The notes beneath the pieces are model-generated. The model did no database searches. It saw only the letters and a list, made by a program, of their open reading frames with translations, and was not told where the DNA came from. From contig NZ_JAKEDS010000001.1 in the NCBI RefSeq assembly GCF_021462415.1, positions 2,018,273 to 2,082,272 of the forward strand: a stretch of DNA of 64,000 bases, read 5' to 3'. The position numbers were made by a program, and so were the translations under genes. Positions 32,054-40,399 of this stretch are shown piece by piece. The stretch comes from Rhodohalobacter sp. 614A. GTDB lineage: Bacteria > Bacteroidota > Rhodothermia > Balneolales > Balneolaceae. Position 1 is the first letter of the stretch; every line of letters starts with the position of its first letter.

Positions 32054-33451
32054 ATGGTAAAGAAAATAATAACATTTATTGTGGGCCTGGTATGTCTTTT
32101 GATATCAAGCCTGGAAGCCCAGGATATTACGGGCGGCTGGAACGGGGTTCTTGAAGTTATGGGAACTCAGGTAACGTTGGTCTTTCACATCCAGGAAACG
32201 GACAGTGGATATACGGCAACATTCGACAGCCCGGATCAGGGGGCAATGGGTATTCCATTTAATGCCGTGGAATATAATGACGACAAACTCATCCTCAGGG
32301 CTGCAAATATCGGAGCTTTTTATGAGGGAGTGCCTGCAGCCGATTCCATTTCAGGAATTTGGAACCAGGGAGGCCAGTCATTTGAACTCAATATGTATCG
32401 GGAAAAGGTGGAGAAGAAAGCCTATCATCGTCCACAGGAACCGGAAAAACCGTATCCCTATGTTGAAGAAGAAGTTACTTTTGAGAACAAAAGAGACTCA
32501 TTGACGTTGGCAGGTACGCTCACACTTCCCCAAACAACCGGTTTATTTCCGGCGGTTATTTTGATTTCAGGCAGCGGACCACAGAACCGAAATGAAGAAG
32601 TATTTGGCCATAAACCTTTTCTTGTTTTAGCAGATTATTTGACCAGACAGGGAATCGCCGTGTTGAGATATGATGATCGTGGAACGGCGGAGTCGACTGG
32701 GAATCACGCAACCGCCACATCACAAGATTTTGCCAGTGATGTGATGAGTGCCATTAATTACCTGAAAAAAAGAGAAGACATTAATCATCACGAAATTGGA
32801 TTGATCGGCCATAGCGAAGGTGGTTTAATTGCACCGATAGTAGTAAATCGAACGGATGATGTGGCATTTATGATTTTGCTTGCGGGAACCGGTGTGCTGG
32901 GAAAGGAAATTTCACGGATGCAAGGACGCACGCTTCTGGATGTTAAGGTCTCAGACCGGGATGCTTACAATCGGTTTATTGATAAAACCATAGAGATTGC
33001 ATCATCCGATAAATCTACGGATGCAAAAAAAGTAGAGCTGACTCAGCTCTACCACAATTCAAAAGAGGTGCTGAACGAACTGCTTCCGGACGGCATAGAT
33101 TTTGATACTTTTGTCGGGCAACAGGTTGAAGGGGCTTTAAGGCCATGGAGCCAGTTTTTCTACAATCATGATCCGGTTGATGAACTCAGTAAAATAACTA
33201 TCCCCGTTCTTTCTTTGATTGGTTCGAATGATGTACAGGTTCCACCGGATATGAATCATCCGCCAATCCAAAAAGCGCTAGAGAAAGCCGGCAATAAGGA
33301 TGTTACAATCAAAGAATTGCCGGGACTCAACCATATGTTCCAGGAAAGTGAAACGGGTTCGATATTGGAATACGACGAAATTGAGCAGACATTTTCCCCG
33401 GTTGCTATTCAAGAAATTTCTTCCTGGATAAAGGCCCGCGTTCAGAAGTAG
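32054..33451 (+). CDS. Exported alpha/beta hydrolase with N-terminal accessory domain
   Basis: This 465-residue protein has a signal peptide (KKIITFIVGLVCLLISSLEAQ). Residues about 24-135 form a beta-rich domain (ITGGWNGVLEVMGTQVTLVFHIQET) found ahead of many bacterial hydrolases. The hydrolase core shows PAVILISGSGPQNRNEEVFGHKPF, IAVLRYDDRGTAES, nucleophile elbow IGLIGHSEGGLIAPIVV, Asp in SLIGSNDVQVPP and His in LPGLNHMFQESE. The triad is intact. GTG 32051 and ATG 32054 are both possible; I used ATG. Its substrate is an ester or peptide in the periplasm. Confidence 0.9.
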   Translation: MVKKIITFIVGLVCLLISSLEAQDITGGWNGVLEVMGTQVTLVFHIQETDSGYTATFDSPDQGAMGIPFNAVEYNDDKLILRAANIGAFYEGVPAADSISGIWNQGGQSFELNMYREKVEKKAYHRPQEPEKPYPYVEEEVTFENKRDSLTLAGTLTLPQTTGLFPAVILISGSGPQNRNEEVFGHKPFLVLADYLTRQGIAVLRYDDRGTAESTGNHATATSQDFASDVMSAINYLKKREDINHHEIGLIGHSEGGLIAPIVVNRTDDVAFMILLAGTGVLGKEISRMQGRTLLDVKVSDRDAYNRFIDKTIEIASSDKSTDAKKVELTQLYHNSKEVLNELLPDGIDFDTFVGQQVEGALRPWSQFFYNHDPVDELSKITIPVLSLIGSNDVQVPPDMNHPPIQKALEKAGNKDVTIKELPGLNHMFQESETGSILEYDEIEQTFSPVAIQEISSWIKARVQK

Positions 33452-33490
33452 GACGGCTTTCTTTTACCTGTTTTCGGAAAAAGTGCAGAT

Positions 33491-33922
33491 TCATGAAGAA
33501 TGATTGATTTGAAAGATTTTCTGAGATTTTATCTCCTCAAAGCCCTGTTCTTTATAAAATTGATGAGCTTCTTTACGAACGGCATTTGCCCGAATTCTGA
33601 TTTTCTCGCAACCAGATTGCTGTATCCACAGCTTTGCGTTGTTGAGTAATCTGGTTCCAATTCCCTTACCACGAAACTCTTTTTTAACAACCAAACTGAC
33701 AATTTCTCCGATCTCACCTTCAGCTAATCTCAAATCGACAAAGGCATGTACACACCCTGTTACTTCGCCGCTTTCATCAACAGCCACAATTACCCGGCCG
33801 TTACGTTGTTTGATGTTATCCAATCGGTTTTTTATAGATTCAGTATCAGTCGGATAGCCTAATTCCTTCATCAGTTCAGCGATATCGGGCACATCTTTTT
33901 TTGAGGCAAATCTTAGTTCCAT
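33491..33922 (-). CDS. GNAT family N-acetyltransferase
   Basis: This 143-residue enzyme reads MELRFASKKDVPDIAELMKELGYPTD at its start and has motif A LVVKKEFRGKGIGTRLLNNAKLWIQQSG, with RGKGIG as the acetyl-CoA pyrophosphate loop, then IRANAVRKEAHQFYKEQGFEE. This is a standard GNAT. The acceptor amine is unknown. It converges with the hydrolase (39 nt). Confidence 0.92.
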   Translation of the reverse strand: MELRFASKKDVPDIAELMKELGYPTDTESIKNRLDNIKQRNGRVIVAVDESGEVTGCVHAFVDLRLAEGEIGEIVSLVVKKEFRGKGIGTRLLNNAKLWIQQSGCEKIRIRANAVRKEAHQFYKEQGFEEIKSQKIFQINHSS

Positions 33923-34042
33923 AGAATGATGAGTTTATTGTAAGATCATGTAAGAATTCTGGTACGGGAGATTGTTATATAGATTTAAAAATCAGAGAAA
34001 ATAAATTCATCTTAAAGCTGAGAATCTCAAACCATCACTCAT

Positions 34043-34909
34043 TTATTGAAATACAGTTTCAATTCCTTTTTGGATGGATATTCCTACTACCGACTCGTGC
34101 GTTTCATCTTCGAAAATTTCAAACCCTACATTCAGATCCGAGTAATTCCTGCTTTTCAGCTTCTCAAACATTTTGTTGGTATTGTTAATCATTCCCTGGG
34201 GGCCGTCTGCAAATTCCCTGGAACCCACGGAAAGAAATACTTTCTTTGCCAGATTTGAATTCATGTTAAAATAGTTTTCTTCAGACTCAAAAATAACGGC
34301 ATCGTCCCACCAGATGGATGGACTGGCAATGACATACCTGTTGAAAGAATCACTATGATTGAACAAAACGTACAAACCGAAAAGGCCGCCGAAAGAGTGT
34401 CCCACCAACGTCTGATTGTATTTATTCACGTTGTAGGTTTCATTGATGAATGGTTTCACTTTATTGTCGATAAAATAAAGAAAATCTTCGGCATGGCCAC
34501 CAGACCCCTGCGGCCAATCATCATCCTGGGTCGGAGTAAGGTCACGGGTATAAGCTGCAAATGAATCAGTCGGATTTCCGTCTTTATCAGCAAAATCAAT
34601 CCCGATGATGATTTCTCTCGACATTTCAGAAACATGCCGTAACATCGCAGCCATCACTGCATTCGGCCGGCTATTCAGAACATAGATCACCGGATATTTT
34701 GGAAACTGAAACTCACTTACTTTGGGTTGATATCCATTAGGTAAGAAAACATCAATCAAATAATACTGCTGGAGTTTTTCAGAATACAACAAATGAGTTT
34801 CAGTGTCTTGCAATGTGACCGGTGCCTGCCCCTTTACTTCGGCAAAGCTGCACCAAAACATGATTGCGAGCAAACCCGGTAAGATCTTTTGAAGCTTTTT
34901 GATTTTCAA
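34043..34909 (-). CDS. Secreted esterase of the enterochelin esterase/esterase D fold
   Basis: This 288-residue enzyme has a signal peptide (LQKILPGLLAIMFWCSFAEVKGQ). Catalytic elements are the nucleophile elbow QTLVGHSFGGLFGLYVL, the strand YPVIYVLNSRPN and His in FEDETHESVVG. The fold is that of Fes/YbbA-like hydrolases, which cleave trilactone siderophores, S-formylglutathione or other esters. No siderophore genes are nearby, though a TonB receptor is 7 kb away. The frame opens at TTG 34927, but a second TTG at 34909, 11 nt after GGGAG, gives a normal signal start, which I prefer. It is 21 nt after the LolA-like gene. Confidence 0.8.
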   Translation of the reverse strand: MKIKKLQKILPGLLAIMFWCSFAEVKGQAPVTLQDTETHLLYSEKLQQYYLIDVFLPNGYQPKVSEFQFPKYPVIYVLNSRPNAVMAAMLRHVSEMSREIIIGIDFADKDGNPTDSFAAYTRDLTPTQDDDWPQGSGGHAEDFLYFIDNKVKPFINETYNVNKYNQTLVGHSFGGLFGLYVLFNHSDSFNRYVIASPSIWWDDAVIFESEENYFNMNSNLAKKVFLSVGSREFADGPQGMINNTNKMFEKLKSRNYSDLNVGFEIFEDETHESVVGISIQKGIETVFQ

Positions 34910-34930
34910 AATAAACCCGTCTCCCAAATG

Positions 34931-35716
34931 TTACTGGTCAATCTGGCTTTGAATTTCTGCCGGCAGTTCAAATGCGTTATCCGGAAGGGCGTCATAAGAG
35001 ATAGAATCTGTTTCTATAATTGTTTCGACGCCACCTTGTGAACTAATAATTTTCCGTGCTGTTTTTACACCTTCGAATTCAACATAGTTACTGAGGCGAA
35101 CTTGTGTAGGAACCTTACCCGTCATACCGAATTGCATTTTGTCTATACCACTCAGTAAACCTGTGTCTTTGGAAAAATAGATGAAGCTCTCCTCTCCGTT
35201 GGTATTTACCATCAGAACTTTAAAATGCTCGCCATCTTCAAATGTCACCGTTTCGATTGTTCTCTGTTGAATGGCATCTCTTCCTAAATGTAAATTATCA
35301 GCGTAATAATCGGCGGTTTCGATCATTCCCTGTAAAGCTTCTCCTTCAAGGATTCTATTGCCGGACATCGGATCCATACTCCAGGCTATTGTACCGTTGT
35401 AACCCGAACGGCTGGTCCCGAATTGTCCTAATCCAATCGTGGTCGAAACTTTATCCGGCGCCTCGGCAACGATGTGTAAATCTCCATCTATATTATAGGC
35501 GCTGATCGTCAATTTTCCATCGATAGTCCGTTCGGTATGAGCGCGGAGAGCTTCTTCGCCGCCCATTGCCTCAATGTGTTTCGCAATCAAAGTGCTCGGG
35601 AGCGGCAAGTTATCGGCTGCCGATTCTTCCACAGATTGGCTATACGCATTAACTACAGATCCAAATGTTGCAGCTAAAAATAAAATTACGGCGAGGTATT
35701 TATTTATTGTTTTCAT
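34931..35716 (-). CDS. Secreted LolA-like/outer membrane lipoprotein-sorting domain protein
   Basis: This 261-residue protein has a signal peptide (KYLAVILFLAATFGSVVNAYSQ). The rest is a beta-rich sheet with ALQGMIETADYYADNLHLG, HFKVLMVNTNGEESFIYFSKDTGLLSGID and QVRLSNYVEFEGVKTARKIISSQGG, the LolA/LolB-like lipid-binding fold that is often seen ahead of secreted hydrolases. It may carry lipid or lipoprotein in the periplasm, or just be a stand-alone sensor. It begins an operon with the esterase at 34043. Confidence 0.75.
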   Translation of the reverse strand: MKTINKYLAVILFLAATFGSVVNAYSQSVEESAADNLPLPSTLIAKHIEAMGGEEALRAHTERTIDGKLTISAYNIDGDLHIVAEAPDKVSTTIGLGQFGTSRSGYNGTIAWSMDPMSGNRILEGEALQGMIETADYYADNLHLGRDAIQQRTIETVTFEDGEHFKVLMVNTNGEESFIYFSKDTGLLSGIDKMQFGMTGKVPTQVRLSNYVEFEGVKTARKIISSQGGVETIIETDSISYDALPDNAFELPAEIQSQIDQ

Positions 35717-35831
35717 GATATGGTATCTCCTTATTTAAGTGATTAAAAAATGGATTGTAGGTTAAGAATTCGTTGAGGAGTGTTTCCCTTCTAGGGAGCA
35801 TTTATAGCATTCTCCTTATCCTGAACTCCCG

Positions 35832-36509
35832 TTAAATAAAATCTTTCTTGCGAAATTGAATCATGACTGTCAGTACAGGAATGATGATGGCGATGAGCAC
35901 CTGCGCAATCATGATGCTGTAAACAGTAATATTCCAAACAGCTTGGTTTCCCCAAACGTAGGTACCGACAGAATCCCAATAAACAACCGCCCAAAGATAA
36001 GCCGGCGTTGCAAAGCTTGACGTTACGGCTGTAACTACGGTATAACCGATCGACTGGGTGATAATGCATACTGAAAGTATCAATGAATAGAGGGGTAAAA
36101 CAGAGAGTAAAACCATACACATCATGGGTAAACTGCCCATGGGAAGTATGCCTTGCGAAAATGTTACATAGATACAAACCGCCGAAAGCAAAGCCCACAT
36201 CACGTAAAATACTCCAATGTTTACCAGGAGTTTGGAGAGAGTATACTGCTTAAAGGTTACGGGCAAACTCATAATAAATATGTGCGTGCCTTTTAGATGA
36301 TCAAACAATACCGTGTGAGTGACCATATGAATGCCCGCCCCAATGATTGCGCTGGCTAACAGGCAGAAGCCGATGTTCGCCGCTACCAGGCCGGGAATCA
36401 AATTGGCTGTCAAAATGCCGGCAACGGCAGGGAGTGACCATAACAGTATTGGTGTCTGATTAATTTTTAAATCTTTTTGAATGAGCTTGTATATCATTGA
36501 GTCCGTCAT
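35832..36509 (-). CDS. ABC transporter permease (ABC-2 like)
   Basis: This 225-residue protein has six predicted helices (about 20-38, 39-60, 85-115, 120-150, 158-180, 190-212). It starts MTDSMIYKLIQKDLKINQTPILLWSLPAVAG, like short bacterial ABC-2 permeases. The ATG at 36509 overlaps the stop of the ATPase gene (ATGA), so ATPase and permease are coupled. With the GntR gene upstream this is a regulator-ATPase-permease operon of the YtrA-type, used for efflux of antibiotics or cell-wall drugs in known cases. Substrate unknown. Confidence 0.87.
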   Translation of the reverse strand: MTDSMIYKLIQKDLKINQTPILLWSLPAVAGILTANLIPGLVAANIGFCLLASAIIGAGIHMVTHTVLFDHLKGTHIFIMSLPVTFKQYTLSKLLVNIGVFYVMWALLSAVCIYVTFSQGILPMGSLPMMCMVLLSVLPLYSLILSVCIITQSIGYTVVTAVTSSFATPAYLWAVVYWDSVGTYVWGNQAVWNITVYSIMIAQVLIAIIIPVLTVMIQFRKKDFI

Positions 36510-37402
36510 ACCGGCACCCCCTTTGCATATTTTACGTTGTTGAGAAAAATCTCTTCCAGTGTCAAACGCTCAATCGTCTCTACGGACATCCCCGTGTTCC
36601 TGAATTCTTCCGGAATTTGGTCGTTGTAATTATTTACGGTTACCGTGCACAGTTTGCCACTCTGTTGAATATCTCTGATGTTCGGTAAATCGGGTAATTG
36701 ATTGCGATTCATATTTATCAGGCGCAATCTTCGCCAGCTGTCCAGAAAATCTTCCTTATTCCGCGAGTCAATAATCTGGCCGTTGTATATAAAGGTGATA
36801 TAATCTGAGATTTGTTCTACATCTAAAGTATTATGAGATGAAAACAGAATAGACCGGGTTTCATCTTCGAGGGCTTTCATCATTTCGTCGAGAACTTCCT
36901 TTCTTGCTGCCGGGTCTAATCCCGTTGTGGGTTCATCGAAAACCAGTAATTTCGGGCGACGAGCCAAGGCCAACAGCAAAGTGGCTTTCACCCGCTGACC
37001 ATGGGATAATCCCTTAACTTTCTGCTTTTTTTTAAGATCAAAGCGGGGCAGCAATGTTTTGGCATATTCATCATCCCATGAGTTGAAAATAGATTTCATG
37101 AAATCCATGTGGAAAGCAATCGTTTCGCTGTCGTATAGACGCATATCTTCAGACACAAAACCGATATTTCGTTTCGCAGCAATTTGTTCATCAGGTATGG
37201 AATACCCCAGTACATTGATCGTCCCGCTATCCGGGGTCACCAGTCCCATAATCATTCGTAATATTGTTGATTTCCCTGCACCATTGGGCCCCACCAATCC
37301 CATAACAGTGCCTTGTTCGAAAGACAGGTCTACATTTTGCAGTTGAAAATGCGGATACTGTTTTGCGATGCCTTTACAGTTTACCGCCAAAGGTATGTTC
37401 AT
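36506..37402 (-). CDS. ABC transporter ATP-binding protein
   Basis: This 298-residue ATPase has a Walker A GLVGPNGAGKSTILRMI, the Q-loop region NIGFVSEDMRLYDSET, signature LSHGQRVKATLLLALARRPKLLVFDEPTTGLDP (LSHGQ variant of LSGGQ), and the D/H loops SSHNTLDVEQISDYIT. It has a C-terminal extension of about 60 residues (DSWRRLRLINMNRNQLPDLPNIRD) that may contact the permease. It is 5 nt from the GntR stop and overlaps the permease by 4 nt. Confidence 0.95.
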   Translation of the reverse strand: MNIPLAVNCKGIAKQYPHFQLQNVDLSFEQGTVMGLVGPNGAGKSTILRMIMGLVTPDSGTINVLGYSIPDEQIAAKRNIGFVSEDMRLYDSETIAFHMDFMKSIFNSWDDEYAKTLLPRFDLKKKQKVKGLSHGQRVKATLLLALARRPKLLVFDEPTTGLDPAARKEVLDEMMKALEDETRSILFSSHNTLDVEQISDYITFIYNGQIIDSRNKEDFLDSWRRLRLINMNRNQLPDLPNIRDIQQSGKLCTVTVNNYNDQIPEEFRNTGMSVETIERLTLEEIFLNNVKYAKGVPV

Positions 37403-37407
37403 GATTT

Positions 37408-37773
37408 TTATATATACTTTTTAATCATTTTCAATAATTCATCCTCAGGTATATCCAGGGATTTCGCCAATTTTCCAGCTTGTTCCAGATGCTGGTTTAA
37501 CTTTTCGCGCTGAAGCTCCTTCAAATTTTGGGAATCATTTACCCAACTTCCTTTTCCTTGTTGGGTTGAAATAACCCCTTCGCGCTCCAATTCCATATAG
37601 GCACGTTTTACGGTAATGATGCTGACCTTGACCTCCGTTGCCAGCTCCCGAATGGAAGGCAAAGGGGTTCTCGGCGACCAATCTCCTACAGCAATGCGTT
37701 GCTTTATTTGCTCCATGATCTGTTGATACATGGGGCGTTTATCGGTTTGAGAGAGTATAAAATTGTAATTCAT
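37408..37773 (-). CDS. GntR-family regulator, YtrA-like
   Basis: This 121-residue protein has the GntR winged HTH (RPMYQQIMEQIKQRIAVGDWSPRTPLPSIRELATEVKVSIITVKRAYMELEREGVISTQQGKGSWV) with a short helical tail (LKELQREKLNQHLEQAGKLAKSLD), as in the YtrA subfamily that controls adjacent ABC exporters. The ATG at 37773 is used, since the longer reading to 37836 is a hydrophobic artefact that crosses the operator. It is the first gene of the operon with the ATPase and permease, which it probably represses. Confidence 0.93.
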   Translation of the reverse strand: MNYNFILSQTDKRPMYQQIMEQIKQRIAVGDWSPRTPLPSIRELATEVKVSIITVKRAYMELEREGVISTQQGKGSWVNDSQNLKELQREKLNQHLEQAGKLAKSLDIPEDELLKMIKKYI

Positions 37774-37779
37774 AATTAA

Positions 37780-37794
37780 GTATACACAGTATAC
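37780..37794. promoter_or_regulatory. GTATAC-aca-GTATAC element, probable GntR operator
   Basis: Two GTATAC palindromes three bases apart (37780-37785 and 37789-37794) lie 6-21 nt upstream of the GntR ATG. The position at the very start of a short-leader operon fits an autoregulatory GntR dimer site. Confidence 0.6.
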
Positions 37795-37921
37795 ACAGTT
37801 GAAATAAATAAAACAATACCCAAACTTCCAGACCAAACGAACAAAGCCGTTTATTGAGAAAGGGATTAAAGCTGATTCAGCTTATGGAATAAAAAAAGGA
37901 TTGATATTACACTCTTTTAAA

Positions 37922-39001
37922 TCACAATTTATCCGTGTCAATATCCACTGTGACCAGGAAATGATCGGATGCATACCGGTGTTTTCTCCAAACCATTTGA
38001 CCGTCGGGCAATTCTTCATGAACCCGAGCATTGCTTATCCAGGATTTCGGGCGGTTTCGGGAATAAAGAATATGGTCGATCCACACATCGCGGTAGTTAT
38101 CAAAAATGGGATCTTTAAAGCTCGTTGTGTGAATGGGAGAGAGGTTGATTTTCCATTGGTCATCATCATCAAGCGCATCAAAAAGAGCGTTGCCAAGGCA
38201 CAGACCGGGTTTCCAGACGGTTCCCATCAGCCGCTCAATTCCGCTTACGTTCAGTTTCTTTTCGCTGGCATCCTGGCCCGGCCCGTCGTTGATATCCCCA
38301 CAAATAATGAGTGGAATATCGCGTGTTGAATTTTCAGTGAGGTAGTAGTCCAGAAACTCAAGCCGAAGCTGAGTGCATTGTGCTACAATTTTCTTTCGGT
38401 TTGCATCTGCCTGCGACCACCATTTCGACCATTCATATGCCTGGAAAATTCCTTTGCTTTTCAGGTGAAGTCCAACCACCCGGAATTTTTTTCCGTCAAT
38501 CAGGTTGATTTCTGCATACAGCGGCAGGCGTTCAAACCGGTGAAGTTCCCGGATGTCGTCATCGTCCGTATCAATGGCAAAATCTGTGGTTGCATTGCTG
38601 AGACGTTCACTCTCGCCGCCCTGTCCCTCGCCGATATGAAACCGATCAAAAGAATTACCGGAAAAATGTCCCTTATCCGTTCGCACGGCAATACCTACAA
38701 TCTGCGATCCCCCTTTCGTAGGTTGAACATCGCAGGCCCAGGTTCCGTTAATATCCGTATCAAAAAATAACTGGAGTTCATTGGCTTTATTTGGCCCCTC
38801 AACAACAACCAAAACATCCACATCCACTTCATTCAGAACACCCGCCAGTGATTCCCGCCGGTCTTTTACCGTAGGTTTATCGCGCTCATTCCTGGGATTG
38901 GGCCCGCGCACTTTCTTGTCATCATCCTTAAAAGCCGGTCCGTCCGTAAATAGGTCGTTCATCCATTCCATATTCCACACACCAAACCGAAGATTCGCCA
39001 T
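37922..39001 (-). CDS. Endonuclease/exonuclease/phosphatase (EEP) superfamily protein
   Basis: This 359-residue protein opens ANLRFGVWNMEWMNDLFTDGPAF with the EEP Asn/Glu motif, then DVDVLVVVEGPNKANELQLFF, a Met/Asp region GKKFRVVGLHLKSKG (Arg and His), PLIICGDINDGPG (the Asp-x-Asn of the family), and RYASDHFLVTVDID (Asp-His pair at the end). All five catalytic motifs are seen, so a metal-dependent phosphodiesterase or nuclease is expected. No signal peptide is present, so it acts in the cytoplasm. It is isolated, next to the 7-bp tandem repeat. Confidence 0.9.
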   Translation of the reverse strand: MANLRFGVWNMEWMNDLFTDGPAFKDDDKKVRGPNPRNERDKPTVKDRRESLAGVLNEVDVDVLVVVEGPNKANELQLFFDTDINGTWACDVQPTKGGSQIVGIAVRTDKGHFSGNSFDRFHIGEGQGGESERLSNATTDFAIDTDDDDIRELHRFERLPLYAEINLIDGKKFRVVGLHLKSKGIFQAYEWSKWWSQADANRKKIVAQCTQLRLEFLDYYLTENSTRDIPLIICGDINDGPGQDASEKKLNVSGIERLMGTVWKPGLCLGNALFDALDDDDQWKINLSPIHTTSFKDPIFDNYRDVWIDHILYSRNRPKSWISNARVHEELPDGQMVWRKHRYASDHFLVTVDIDTDKL

Positions 39002-39151
39002 AATTTTCCCATTTTGATTTAGATTTACAGCAACGGAAGCGAAATACAGGTAACCGTTCTCTCCATCGCTTGTATGGATGATGATATAAAAAGCTGTTGG
39101 TTACAAAAAAATTTGGCCAAGAAGATAGAGAGTACAGAAAAAAGATAGCTT

Positions 39152-39235
39152 TAATCAGTAATCAGTAATCAGTAATCAGTAATCAGTAATCAGTAATCAG
39201 TAATCAGCAATCAGCAATCAGCAATCAGCAATCAT
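39152..39235. repeat. Heptanucleotide tandem repeat (TAATCAG/CAATCAG)
   Basis: Eight perfect copies of TAATCAG (39152-39207) are followed by three of CAATCAG (39208-39228) and one degenerate CAATCAT (39229-39235), which abuts the stop of the matrixin gene at 39236. It lies in the 234-nt gap upstream of the EEP gene start (39001). A 7-bp repeat changes length readily by slippage and could vary promoter spacing. Confidence 0.9.
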
Positions 39236-40171
39236 TCAACTCTGGCACCGGGTTTGAATTTCCCGGATATCGTCATCCGTGAGTTTCAGGGATTCATCAT
39301 TTTGCAATTGCATTCGCTCATGCATAATTGCCGCCGGGTTATCCACATGGCTGAAGCCTAAAGCGTGGCCCACTTCATGTGCTAAAACAAGCCCCAGCTT
39401 ATTGAGGTTATCAAACTGGTAGATATTGATCTTTTTTTGATCAGCAACGTTAATATAAATAGCTTGGTGAAATGTCTTCCATAAACTAAATTGGTTTTTG
39501 TACTGGTAGATCACCTCGTTGATTTCATCCGCATAAGCATTCAGCTCTTCAGAGATTTGAGTCATCTTTTCGTCTTCCGTATTTACTTCCACTTCCAGCG
39601 GATCCAGTTTTCTCTCCAGGAATTCCATCTCTTTTTTGAGTTCTTTGAGCTGTTCATCTTCATTTCGGGAGATAACACCGGTACTTGTCATGCGTGACAA
39701 AAGGGTGTTGTATAAATTCACTTTTTGAGCATATTCAGAAAACAGGTTGTTGTAATTCGTCAGCTTCATCTGAAATTTGCGGGATTCTTGCTGGTAACTC
39801 ATCCGCATTGCCACGTATTTCTTTCTCATTTCGTTGATGCGATCAGACATCTGCTGCTCATCTTCGGTATACTGTTGATTATCGCTGTAGATGAGATTGA
39901 GCGCAACTTCGCCACTGTCGCTGTAAGCAATCAATTCCGTTCCGGCAGCATCCGACCAAAGTTTGCTCACATCTTTCATGATGCGTTTGAGCGTCTCCTC
40001 ACTAACACTAAACCGGGAATCAATTCTCCCGATTCTCCAGGTAATTGGTTCGGAACAACTGTTGGTAATCGTTTCGTTTTTTGAAGGATGATTTTCACCG
40101 GAGACAGACAGTCTGATTCCATCCAAAAAAAAGAAAGCAAAACAGAAAATAATGACCAGGTTATATTTCAT
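39236..40171 (-). CDS. Matrixin-like (M10) zinc metalloprotease with coiled-coil insertion
   Basis: This 311-residue protein has a hydrophobic export signal (LVIIFCFAFFFLDGIRLSVSG). The protease signature is HEVGHALGFSH (HExxHxxGxxH), followed by the Met-turn-like AAIMHERM. Between the N-terminal region and the active site a coiled coil of about 110 residues (roughly 95-205, heptad-like MSDRINEMRKKYVAMRMSYQ and LKELKKEMEFLERKLDPLEV) interrupts the usual matrixin core. This is unusual for the family. ATG 40171 is used; a TTG at 40177 is the alternative. The role may be cleavage of surface proteins. The coil may mediate oligomerisation or hold the enzyme inactive. Confidence 0.85.
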   Translation of the reverse strand: MKYNLVIIFCFAFFFLDGIRLSVSGENHPSKNETITNSCSEPITWRIGRIDSRFSVSEETLKRIMKDVSKLWSDAAGTELIAYSDSGEVALNLIYSDNQQYTEDEQQMSDRINEMRKKYVAMRMSYQQESRKFQMKLTNYNNLFSEYAQKVNLYNTLLSRMTSTGVISRNEDEQLKELKKEMEFLERKLDPLEVEVNTEDEKMTQISEELNAYADEINEVIYQYKNQFSLWKTFHQAIYINVADQKKINIYQFDNLNKLGLVLAHEVGHALGFSHVDNPAAIMHERMQLQNDESLKLTDDDIREIQTRCQS

Positions 40172-40399
40172 CCTCAAGTCTCCTTGAATAATATCTGAGG
40201 GTTCTTTCAGTAAATATAACGAATTGTTGAGGATCGGATTATTTTAAGTTGAGAGTTGCCTTGTTAAAAAACCTTTGATTCGTTTAGCCATTCCCGAACA
40301 CGTATTTTTTCTGTTGATCAAAGCAAGAAAAGGGCGATATCATTCAAGAGAGATATGTAAATTCAAAAGTACGATTAAAGTGACTAACACTTCGGCTGC

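Noticed and set aside
35791-36198. Alternative 135-residue ORF inside the permease gene
   Set aside because: It is an out-of-frame reading of the permease; the permease frame has coupled starts and clear helices.
39152-39235. CRISPR array
   Set aside because: The repeat unit is only 7 bp without spacers and there are no cas genes.
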